In this document: positions 1 to 6,283 of the stretch, one piece after another
Layout: every line of letters starts with the position of its first letter
Numbering within the stretch: position 1 is the first letter of the stretch
NCBI GenBank assembly: GCA_937925455.1
Contig: CALEWF010000158.1
Coordinates: 1-21,128, forward strand
From: an uncultured Flavobacteriales bacterium
Lineage (GTDB): Bacteria > Bacteroidota > Bacteroidia > CAIKAF01
Direction of reading: 5' to 3'
Length of the DNA: 21,128 nt
Program-made: the position numbers and the translations under genes
Notes under the pieces: generated by a model
Databases searched by the model: none
Told to the model about the DNA's origin: nothing
The model's input: only the letters and a program-made list of their open reading frames with translations

Positions 1-10
1 TCTTCAAATC

Positions 11-177
11 ATCCGCCCTAAAGGGCGGACTGCCGGGGATGGAAGTGGAAAGCCCGCAGGGGCGAAGCCCACAGGGCACGGGGTAGCGGGGCTGAGGGCA
101 CGAAGACACCGCTACCCCGATGCCCTGTGTGGCTGAGCCCCGAGGACTTGCAACGGACAGCCCCTTAGGCAGCCTGA
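11..177 (+). repeat. GC-rich structured interspersed repeat, copy 1
   Basis: A GC-rich block in AT-rich surroundings, found again at 10736-10904 and, inverted and cut by the window end, at 21048-21128. Its fold can be read directly. A 7-bp hairpin pairs 12-18 with 23-29 around the loop TAAA. A closing stem pairs 30-34 with 168-172 and 35-38 with 161-164. A long central hairpin spans 59-141, including the perfect 10-bp stem 80-89/109-118 (GGGGTAGCGG with CCGCTACCCC) and the 9-bp stem 70-78/121-129. Positions 142-160 are left mostly single-stranded and are well conserved between copies. Resemblance to copy 2 begins about 10 bases before position 11, so the element may extend to the window edge. 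It has no convincing reading frame. It could be a structured RNA, a REP- or MITE-like element, or a protein-binding DNA hairpin. Confidence 0.85.
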
Positions 178-274
178 TGATAAAAAATTCTACTAAAACA
201 CTAAGATTAAAATTTATATCAGACAACAAAAGCATTAAACATAAAAGAGGCATTTTAAACAATGGCAAATTCAG

Positions 275-282
275 TACCTTTG
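275..282 (+). promoter_or_regulatory. Bacteroidota -7 box (TACCTTTG) before the pterin genes
   Basis: TACCTTTG matches the Bacteroidota sigma-factor -7 consensus TAnnTTTG exactly. The expected transcription start is about 4-7 bases past the box, which leaves only about 8-11 bases before the ATG at 297. No TTG element is seen at the usual -33 distance, so the call rests on one half-site. It would drive the two PTPS-family genes. Confidence 0.45.
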
Positions 283-296
283 TATAAAATTTGAGT

Positions 297-707
297 ATGG
301 TTTACCTCACCCGAAAAGAACATTTTAATGCTGCTCATAAGCTCTATAATCCTGCATGGGACAGACAAAAAAATGAGGAAGTGTTTGGTAAATGTGCCAA
401 CGAAAACTGGCATGGCCATAATTTTGAATTGTATGTAACTGTAAAAGGAAATCCGGATCCTGAAACCGGATTTATATTTGATGTAAAGAAACTTAGTAAA
501 ATTATTCAGGAGCATATTATCGAAAAATTAGATCATAAGAACTTAAATTTGGATGTGGATTTTATGCGGGGAAAGATGTGCTCTACCGAAAATCTGGCCA
601 TAGGCATATGGAATGAACTATTACCTCATTTGCCGGCAGGCGTTACCCTGCACAGCATTAAACTTTATGAAACGCCCAGAATTTACGTGGAATATTTTGG
701 CGAATAG
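297..707 (+). CDS. 6-pyruvoyl-tetrahydropterin synthase family protein, paralogue A
   Basis: A 136-residue member of the PTPS/QueD fold family (COG0720), which acts on 7,8-dihydroneopterin triphosphate made by GTP cyclohydrolase I. Visible zinc ligands are His14 (in HFNAAH) and His39/His41 (HGH). Cys33 is the likely catalytic nucleophile, followed by DHKNLNLD and the C-terminal ETPR pterin-anchoring Glu. Spacing is Cys-x5-His-Gly-His, as in biopterin-type PTPS; queuosine-type QueD uses Cys-x3-His-Gly-His. The ATG at 297 is preferred over an in-frame TTG at 291. A second paralogue starts 31 bp downstream and folE follows, and no queC, queE or queF is in view, so a role in tetrahydrobiopterin-type pterin synthesis is more likely than queuosine. 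Substrate specificity is inferred. Confidence 0.9.
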   Translation: MVYLTRKEHFNAAHKLYNPAWDRQKNEEVFGKCANENWHGHNFELYVTVKGNPDPETGFIFDVKKLSKIIQEHIIEKLDHKNLNLDVDFMRGKMCSTENLAIGIWNELLPHLPAGVTLHSIKLYETPRIYVEYFGE

Positions 708-738
708 AACCAATTGGCTTTAGCATTGTTAATCGAAT

Positions 739-1158
739 ATGTCAACACCACAAAAAGTAGCTGTAATAAGACGGGAGCATTTTAATGCAGCACACCGGCT
801 GCATAATCCGGAATGGGACGAAATTACCAATGAAAAAGTATTTGGCAAATGCAATAATCCGCATTTTCATGGTCATAATTACGAGTTAGAAGTAAAAGTA
901 ACCGGTGAAATTGACCCTCGAACCGGTTATGTGATGGATATGAAAATACTTTCAGACCTCATTCATGAACAAGTGATAGAACGATTTGATCATAGAAATT
1001 TAAATTTAGATACCGAAGAATTTAAAAACCTAAACCCCACGGCTGAAAACATAGTGGTGGTAATATACCAATTGCTCAGGCCACATATTGACACGGCTTT
1101 TGACCTTCATATACGCTTGTATGAAACTCCCCGAAATTTTGTAGAGTTTCCTGCTTAA
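739..1158 (+). CDS. 6-pyruvoyl-tetrahydropterin synthase family protein, paralogue B
   Basis: A 139-residue second copy of the PTPS/QueD family, clearly homologous to the gene just upstream: both share EHFNAAH, a WD..xNExVFGKC stretch, HGHN, DHxNLNLD and ETPR. Zinc ligands are His19, His44 and His46; Cys38 is the expected nucleophile with Cys-x5-HGH spacing, and GKCNNP resembles the animal enzyme's segment. It starts at ATG 739, 31 bp after the previous stop, and is probably co-transcribed. A weak promoter-like TAGCATTG lies at 721-728 but is a one-mismatch match. Both copies keep the full active site, so neither looks like a decayed duplicate. They could form mixed hexamers or make different products; the sequence does not say which. 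Confidence 0.9.
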   Translation: MSTPQKVAVIRREHFNAAHRLHNPEWDEITNEKVFGKCNNPHFHGHNYELEVKVTGEIDPRTGYVMDMKILSDLIHEQVIERFDHRNLNLDTEEFKNLNPTAENIVVVIYQLLRPHIDTAFDLHIRLYETPRNFVEFPA

Positions 1159-1224
1159 AACCTAATTTTTTTTAATTTTTGAATTATATAGAATACCTTA
1201 AAGAGCTTTCCGTGTTTAAAAATG

Positions 1225-1232
1225 TATGTTTG
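1225..1232 (+). promoter_or_regulatory. -7 box (TATGTTTG) for folE, deciding its start
   Basis: TATGTTTG is an exact TAnnTTTG match. It overlaps the upstream in-frame ATG at 1226, so a transcript from this promoter would begin near 1236-1239 and could not use that ATG. This favours translation from ATG 1256. No clear TTG sits at the -33 distance. Confidence 0.5.
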
Positions 1233-1255
1233 TAATCACCAAAAAGCAAATACAC

Positions 1256-1852
1256 ATGGGCTATAATAAACAAGAAAGTTACAACACGGAAATCACCCAT
1301 CGTTTATCTGATATATATAGAGAAAGCATCAGTCTGCTGGGAGAAGATGTAAACCGGGAAGGACTACAAAAAACGCCGGAACGGGTGGCTAAAGCCATGC
1401 AATACCTCACTCAAGGCTATAAAATAAATCCCGAAGATATTTTACGTAGTGCCATTTTTCATGAAGATTACAGCGAAATGGTGATAGTAAAAGACATTGA
1501 AGTATATTCTCTGTGCGAACATCACATGATTCCTTTTTTTGGCAAGGCACACGTAGCATATATTCCCAATGGAACAATCTGTGGGTTGAGCAAAATACCA
1601 CGTGTGGTTGATGCGTATGCCCGTCGCCTGCAGGTACAGGAAAGGCTGACCATGGAAATTCGCGATTGCATACAAAAAGTGTTAAAACCGCTGGGGGTAG
1701 CCGTAGTATTAGAATGCCATCACCTATGCATGCAAATGCGGGGTGTGCAAAAACAAAATTCACTAACTACGACCTCTGCATTTACAGGTGAGTTTGAAAA
1801 CATCACCACCCGCCAGGAATTTATTTCGTTACTTTCTGCCAAACTGGCCTAA
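1256..1852 (+). CDS. folE: GTP cyclohydrolase I
   Basis: Converts GTP to 7,8-dihydroneopterin triphosphate, the first step of folate and biopterin synthesis, as a cytosolic homodecamer. From ATG 1256 it is 198 residues, normal for the family. Zinc ligands are visible: Cys87 and His90 in CEHH, and Cys158 in HHLCMQMRG, with His156 matching the catalytic His two residues before that Cys. The N-terminal GLQKTPERVAKAM segment is also typical. An in-frame ATG at 1226 would add 10 residues but coincides with a promoter box, so the shorter start is chosen. It supplies the substrate of the two PTPS-family enzymes upstream, so the three genes form a functional cluster even if folE has its own promoter. 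Confidence 0.96.
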   Translation: MGYNKQESYNTEITHRLSDIYRESISLLGEDVNREGLQKTPERVAKAMQYLTQGYKINPEDILRSAIFHEDYSEMVIVKDIEVYSLCEHHMIPFFGKAHVAYIPNGTICGLSKIPRVVDAYARRLQVQERLTMEIRDCIQKVLKPLGVAVVLECHHLCMQMRGVQKQNSLTTTSAFTGEFENITTRQEFISLLSAKLA

Positions 1853-1894
1853 TATGTTTATATTCGTTAGTACAAACCGATAAATAACCTTGCT

Positions 1895-2773
1895 ATGAAA
1901 GCATTAATATTTCCCGGTCAAGGCTCGCAGTTCCCAGGTATGGGGAAAGATTTGTATCAGCAATCAGAAAAAGCTCGTGCCTTGTTTGAAAAAGCAAATG
2001 AGATACTTGGTTTCCCAATTACTCAGGTGATGTTTGAAGGCACAGAAGAAGAACTTCGGCAAACCAATGTAACCCAGCCGGCTATCTTTATTCATTCGGT
2101 GGTACAAGCCTTAGCCGCTGATGGGGAATTGAAAGGCGATATGGTAGCGGGTCATTCATTGGGAGAGTTTTCTGCACTGGTAGTAAATCGATGCCTGACC
2201 TTTGAAGATGGCTTGCGATTGGTAGCCCGAAGGGCAAACGCCATGCAAAAGGCCTGCGAAATGCAGCCGTCAACCATGGCAGCCGTTCTGGGCTTAGATG
2301 ATGAAACGGTAGAAAAAATTTGTGCCCAAATAGAGGATGTGGTAGTTCCTGCCAACTATAATTGCCCTGGTCAATTAGTAATTTCAGGTACAGTAGAAGG
2401 AGTGAACCAAGCTTGTGAATTATTAAAACAGGTAGGTGCCAAACGAGCCATTGTGCTAAATGTAGCCGGAGCTTTTCACTCCCCATTGATGGAACCAGCC
2501 CGTAAAGAACTGGCCGAAGCCATTGAACAAACTCATTTCAATACTCCCATTTGGCCTGTTTATCAAAATATTAATGCACTACCCTCATCTAATCCGGAAG
2601 TAATTCGTAAAAATTTGATAGATCAACTCACGGGTGCTGTTAGATGGACACAAACCATTCAAAACATGATACAAGACGGAGCCAATGAATTTGTAGAAGT
2701 TGGACCTGGTAAAGTATTGCAGGGTTTGGTAAAGAAAATCAATAACGCAGTTCAAACAGAAAGTTTTGCGTAA
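1895..2773 (+). CDS. fabD: malonyl-CoA:ACP transacylase
   Basis: Transfers malonyl from CoA to acyl-carrier protein for fatty-acid elongation; cytosolic. The 292 residues match the family length. Visible motifs are GQGSQ at 8-12, GHSLGEFSAL with nucleophile Ser88, ARRANAMQ with the carboxylate-binding Arg (about 113), and AGAFHSPLM with catalytic His195. It starts at ATG 1895, 42 bp after folE. A one-mismatch -7 box, TATGTTTA, sits at 1853-1860 directly after the folE stop and could give it separate transcription. No other fab or acp gene is nearby, so fabD stands apart from a fatty-acid cluster here. Confidence 0.96.
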   Translation: MKALIFPGQGSQFPGMGKDLYQQSEKARALFEKANEILGFPITQVMFEGTEEELRQTNVTQPAIFIHSVVQALAADGELKGDMVAGHSLGEFSALVVNRCLTFEDGLRLVARRANAMQKACEMQPSTMAAVLGLDDETVEKICAQIEDVVVPANYNCPGQLVISGTVEGVNQACELLKQVGAKRAIVLNVAGAFHSPLMEPARKELAEAIEQTHFNTPIWPVYQNINALPSSNPEVIRKNLIDQLTGAVRWTQTIQNMIQDGANEFVEVGPGKVLQGLVKKINNAVQTESFA

Positions 2774-2796
2774 TTTTATTTTTATCATTTTAAAAT

Positions 2797-4122
2797 ATGA
2801 ATGAAAGTATTTATGATAAAATATTTAGTTATTTCAATCTGAAAAAAGAAGAAGAAGAGTTTGAAATCATTCATCAAACCATAGAAAGTGGTATTACATT
2901 TCGAGGTACTAATTTATGGGTGTTAATCTTTGCTATTATTATTGCATCTGTTGGCTTAAACGTAAATTCAACAGCCGTCATCATTGGGGCAATGCTAATT
3001 TCGCCGTTGATGGGACCCATCAATGGAATGGGATATAGCATTGCCACCTACGATATGCCCTTATTTCAGCGTAGTGTTAAAAATTTCACATTTGCAGTAA
3101 TAATTAGTTTACTCACCTCTACCATCTATTTTTTTATTTCGCCTGTATCCATGGCACGTTCTGAATTGTTAGCCAGAACAAGCCCTTCTTTTTATGATAT
3201 TTTAATTGCCCTTAGTGGAGGTATGGCAGGAATTATAGCCGTAAGTAGCAAAAATAAAGGCAATGTAATACCAGGAGTAGCCATTGCTACCGCATTGATG
3301 CCGCCATTATGTACAGCTGGATATGGATTAGCTAATGGTAAATGGATGTTTACACTGGGGGCTTTATATCTCTTTACTATAAATACTGTATTTATTGGTA
3401 TCTCTTCCATAATCATTTCTCGTATCCTAAACTTTCCAATTCGAACTATCCCTGATCCGATACGTAGAAAACGAATCAATACATGGCTTACAACAATTAT
3501 TACTATTACAATCATTCCAAGCGTTTATCTTGGATACTTATTGGTTTTAAACGAACGATTTCACGAAAAAGCATCAAATTATGTAAATGCGATTAGTAAT
3601 TTTAATGAAAGCTATTTAATAAAACATGAAATTAATGAACTACGAAAAGAAATCACTTTAATTTATGGAGGGCATACACTCGATGAAAATGAAAAAAAAT
3701 TTTTAATAAATAGAAAAAATGATTTTCAATTACAAAAGGCAACTGTGAAAATTCAACAAGGATACCTACCTGAAAACCTCAGTTATGAATCTCAAGAATC
3801 ATTTTTGAAAAACGAAATAGAACGTCTTCAATCAGCTTTTCTAAAACAAGAGAAAATGCTAGATAGTGTTGCCCAACAAACTCAAATGGGTAGTATTCTG
3901 TTAAATGAAATCCATAGTTTATTTCCGCAAATAGTAAGCTGCTCGTATGCAGAAACATATTTATATCATACCGATGGAAATAAAGAAAAAATTTCTTTCA
4001 TAATATTTTACACATTGTCTCAGACTTCTGTAAAACAAATACAAGAACCCGTTGAAAAATGGCTTAAGGCAAGACTTAATACCAACAATTTTGAAGTGAT
4101 TTTTAAAACATATTCTCCTTAA
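2797..4122 (+). CDS. DUF389 family membrane protein
   Basis: A 441-residue integral membrane protein of the DUF389 (TIGR00341-like) family, function unknown. After a charged N-terminal segment (about 1-38), five to seven hydrophobic segments run from about 40 to 265, with the glycine- and proline-rich signatures typical of the family: STAVIIGAMLISPLMGP at about 57-73, GGMAGIIAVSS, and GVAIATALMPPLCTAGYGLA. The C-terminal portion (about 265-441) is hydrophilic, rich in Glu/Lys/Gln with coiled-coil character at about 320-365, and ends in a compact alpha/beta-looking stretch; it probably sits on one face of the membrane as a soluble domain. It follows fabD by 23 bp and converges with the YkgJ-type gene. 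No substrate can be assigned. Confidence 0.85.
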   Translation: MNESIYDKIFSYFNLKKEEEEFEIIHQTIESGITFRGTNLWVLIFAIIIASVGLNVNSTAVIIGAMLISPLMGPINGMGYSIATYDMPLFQRSVKNFTFAVIISLLTSTIYFFISPVSMARSELLARTSPSFYDILIALSGGMAGIIAVSSKNKGNVIPGVAIATALMPPLCTAGYGLANGKWMFTLGALYLFTINTVFIGISSIIISRILNFPIRTIPDPIRRKRINTWLTTIITITIIPSVYLGYLLVLNERFHEKASNYVNAISNFNESYLIKHEINELRKEITLIYGGHTLDENEKKFLINRKNDFQLQKATVKIQQGYLPENLSYESQESFLKNEIERLQSAFLKQEKMLDSVAQQTQMGSILLNEIHSLFPQIVSCSYAETYLYHTDGNKEKISFIIFYTLSQTSVKQIQEPVEKWLKARLNTNNFEVIFKTYSP

Positions 4123-4151
4123 ATCTCATATATTGGTGATTCTTTAATAAA

Positions 4152-4643
4152 TTATTTGTGTAATTTTTTTTCAATCAGTTCAAAAATACGAGCCACGGCT
4201 GGACAAATGAACGCATTTTTATAGGTTAAATCAATAATTTCGTGCATATCACGCCTATTAGTATGTGGATAATCTCTACAAGCTTTGGGTCTTACTTCAT
4301 AAATACTACAGCGATTATCACTTAACAGAAAAGCACATGGCACCTGTTTTAACACATAATCCTGATCTTCGTCAATTCGTAAAAACTTTTCAGTAAACTC
4401 CCCCGGTTTCATTTTTAAATACGCACCAATGCGCTCCACATCTTTTGATGTAAATAAAGGTCCGGTAGTTTTGCAACAGTTAGCACAATTCAAACAATCA
4501 ATTTCATCAAATACATGTTCGTGTGTCTGGTGAAACAACTCATCCATCCATCCCGGCTTTTTAGTCTTTAATACATTACATAGCTTTCTGATTTCCTTTT
4601 TCCGAGATCGGGTTTTTTCTAAAATTTCTGCGTATTGCTGCAA
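4152..4643 (-). CDS. YkgJ-type cysteine-cluster protein
   Basis: A 163-residue protein of the YkgJ family (zinc- or iron-chelating CxxC cluster domain), biochemical role unknown. Eight cysteines are arranged as expected: Cys50, Cys53, Cys56 and Cys57 in CLNCANCC, then Cys103, Cys112, Cys122 (in RPKACRDYPH) and Cys147. The first 49 residues are a basic helical extension. The start is read as TTG (4643-4641): upstream in frame there is only ATC and then a TAA stop (4649-4647), and the next Met is residue 33. It is divergent from the FkbM gene with 34 bp between starts, and converges with the DUF389 gene 29 bp away. Metal type and partners cannot be read from sequence. Confidence 0.85.
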   Translation of the reverse strand: MQQYAEILEKTRSRKKEIRKLCNVLKTKKPGWMDELFHQTHEHVFDEIDCLNCANCCKTTGPLFTSKDVERIGAYLKMKPGEFTEKFLRIDEDQDYVLKQVPCAFLLSDNRCSIYEVRPKACRDYPHTNRRDMHEIIDLTYKNAFICPAVARIFELIEKKLHK

Positions 4644-4677
4644 GATTTATTATTTTGCATAAAGTTAACACATTCTT
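4644..4677. promoter_or_regulatory. compact divergent promoter region
   Basis: These 34 bp must carry the promoters of both flanking genes unless they lie inside the coding regions. One-mismatch -7 boxes can be seen in each direction: TAACTTTA on the - strand (4667-4660) for the YkgJ-type gene, and TTATTTTG on the + strand (4650-4657) for the FkbM gene. The implied leaders are about 10-15 bases. The -33 elements would fall inside the opposite gene's start. Confidence 0.3.
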
Positions 4678-5457
4678 TTGAAACACCTCTTACACCATAT
4701 TCGCAAATTTTTATTTGCCTCTGATTTTATTGTCTGGAAATGGCTTTTAAAAATATTTTGGAAGCCATCACCCCATAAACCGGAATATTTTATTCAACGT
4801 TATTTAGGTAATTTAGATGAAGTATATTTTATTCAGATTGGCGCTAATGACGGATTAGTAAGAGACCCACTGATTCATTTTATTACACTGAATAAACATT
4901 GGAAAGGCATACTACTAGAACCTTTGCCGGATGTATTTTCAAAAGAACTGAAACCATTACATCATAAAAGACAGCATATTCATTTACTCAATGCTGCTAT
5001 TGGAAAAGATTCTGGAAACGCTGTTATTTATCGAATTGCATTTAGTAAAAAACGTTGGGCTACCGGATTAACTTCCTTCAAAAAAGAAACCCTGCTTTCA
5101 AAAATAGAGGACGGCTATGTGGAACGATGTGCCCACAAGTATGGTGATAAATTGCCTGAAGATGTTAGCCGGTGGATTGCTGAAGAATACATACAAACCG
5201 TAACTTTTGACCAGTTATTGGATGAATATAAATTGCCCCAGCTTAATTTATTACAAATTGATGCCGAAGGATTTGATGGGGAGGTAATTCGTATGTTCCC
5301 GTTTCATCGTTTAAAACCTCATATTATTTCTTTTGAACATGAACACATGAAAATGGAAGAAAAACTAGAATGTTTTGAAATGCTAAAAGAACAGAAATAT
5401 ATCCTAACTATTTTAGAGCGGGATGCCATAGCTCGGTTAGCTGAAAGGTTTTCATAA
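4678..5457 (+). CDS. FkbM family methyltransferase
   Basis: A 259-residue SAM-dependent methyltransferase of the FkbM (Methyltransf_21) family, which O-methylates sugars, polyketides or other small molecules. Visible features are the SAM-binding motif I, FIQIGANDG (51-59), the LLEPLP loop (79-84), AAIG (about 106-109) and LLQIDAEGFDGEVI (191-204) with the family's Asp195/Glu197. The first 45 residues are basic and hydrophobic and may bind the membrane. The start is TTG 4678: the only upstream in-frame codons before the TAA at 4666 are CAC, ATT and CTT, and no ATG occurs before the SAM motif. No glycosyltransferase or polysaccharide genes are adjacent, so the acceptor is unknown. Confidence 0.85.
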   Translation: MKHLLHHIRKFLFASDFIVWKWLLKIFWKPSPHKPEYFIQRYLGNLDEVYFIQIGANDGLVRDPLIHFITLNKHWKGILLEPLPDVFSKELKPLHHKRQHIHLLNAAIGKDSGNAVIYRIAFSKKRWATGLTSFKKETLLSKIEDGYVERCAHKYGDKLPEDVSRWIAEEYIQTVTFDQLLDEYKLPQLNLLQIDAEGFDGEVIRMFPFHRLKPHIISFEHEHMKMEEKLECFEMLKEQKYILTILERDAIARLAERFS

Positions 5458-5496
5458 AGATTTGAAACCTGTGAAAAAAATTGCAAATAAAAAGTG

Positions 5497-5504
5497 TATA
5501 TTTG
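5497..5504 (+). promoter_or_regulatory. -7 box (TATATTTG) upstream of the DUF4290 gene
   Basis: TATATTTG is an exact TAnnTTTG match, 44 bp before the ATG at 5549. It would drive the DUF4290-murA pair with a leader of about 35-40 bases. A TTG at 5481-5483 lies closer than the usual -33 spacing, so only the -7 half is supported. Confidence 0.45.
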
Positions 5505-5548
5505 ACTGTCAATAATTGACTACTGCCTTATTTTAATAATTTTAATAC

Positions 5549-6280
5549 ATGATATACAATTCTCAAAGAGAAAAATTGTTATTGCCTGAATATGGCCGTA
5601 ACATACAAACTATGGTACAATATGCCGTGAATATTCCCGATAGAGAAGAACGCAATCGTGCGGCACGTACTATTATTAGTGTAATGGCTTCTACCAATCC
5701 AAACTACAAGGATGTAGAAGATTTTAATCATAAATTATGGGATCACCTGTTTGCCATTTCAGAATACAAGTTGGATGTTGACTCTCCTTTTCCCAAGCCT
5801 GAACCGCAGGAGAAAAAGCAACCACCCCATTTAGATTATCCACAGCAAAATATCCGCTATCGTCATTACGGTAAAAACATTGAAAAATTTATTGAAAAGG
5901 CGAAAGAAACCGAAGACCCTGAATTACGAAACAAGTTCATAGAAGTAATTGCCAACCTCATGAAAAAATCATACCTAAACTGGAATCGTGATTCGGTAAA
6001 CGATGAGCTCATTAAACAACATTTGCTTGAAATGTCAAACGGCGAATTGGTTTTCAACGATACTCACCGTATGACAAGTACTTACGAAATTTTGGGTCTA
6101 AACAAGAAAAATCAGCAACAGACACAAGCACAAAAACAAGGAAAAAACTTTCATAAAAAAGGCTTTCAACAAGGCGGAGTGAAAAAATATTACAAGAATT
6201 TTCAAAAAAATAACGGAGGGGGAAACTTTCAGTCCAACCGGACCAAACAGCATCCTCCACAAAACCCTAAATCTGAATAA
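5549..6280 (+). CDS. DUF4290 domain-containing protein
   Basis: A 243-residue cytosolic protein of the Bacteroidota-specific DUF4290 family, function unknown. The conserved part (about 1-180) opens with YNSQREKLLLPEYGRNIQ and holds two similar halves, each with a YGRNI or YGKNI segment followed by helices, which suggests an internal duplication. The last 55 or so residues are low-complexity, rich in Gln, Asn, Lys, Gly and aromatic residues (KKYYKNFQKNNGGGNF), strongly basic and probably disordered, as in many RNA-binding tails. Its stop lies 3 bp before the GTG start of murA, so translation is probably coupled. The pairing with murA suggests a link to envelope growth, but nothing in the sequence proves it. 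Confidence 0.85.
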   Translation: MIYNSQREKLLLPEYGRNIQTMVQYAVNIPDREERNRAARTIISVMASTNPNYKDVEDFNHKLWDHLFAISEYKLDVDSPFPKPEPQEKKQPPHLDYPQQNIRYRHYGKNIEKFIEKAKETEDPELRNKFIEVIANLMKKSYLNWNRDSVNDELIKQHLLEMSNGELVFNDTHRMTSTYEILGLNKKNQQQTQAQKQGKNFHKKGFQQGGVKKYYKNFQKNNGGGNFQSNRTKQHPPQNPKSE

Positions 6281-6283
6281 TCT

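Noticed and set aside
297..1158. Assignment of the PTPS-family genes as queuosine-pathway queD
   Set aside because: Cys-x5-HGH spacing and the folE neighbour without queC, queE or queF favour the biopterin-type role; a symbol was therefore not given.
1226..1255. A longer folE starting at ATG 1226
   Set aside because: The ATG is part of an exact -7 promoter box and the extra 10 residues are not part of the FolE fold.
1407..1763. A 118-codon open frame antisense to folE
   Set aside because: It lies wholly within the well-supported folE gene and reads like no known protein.
1885..1892. TAACCTTG as a promoter box for fabD
   Set aside because: It has one mismatch and lies only 2 bases before the ATG, so transcription would begin inside the gene.
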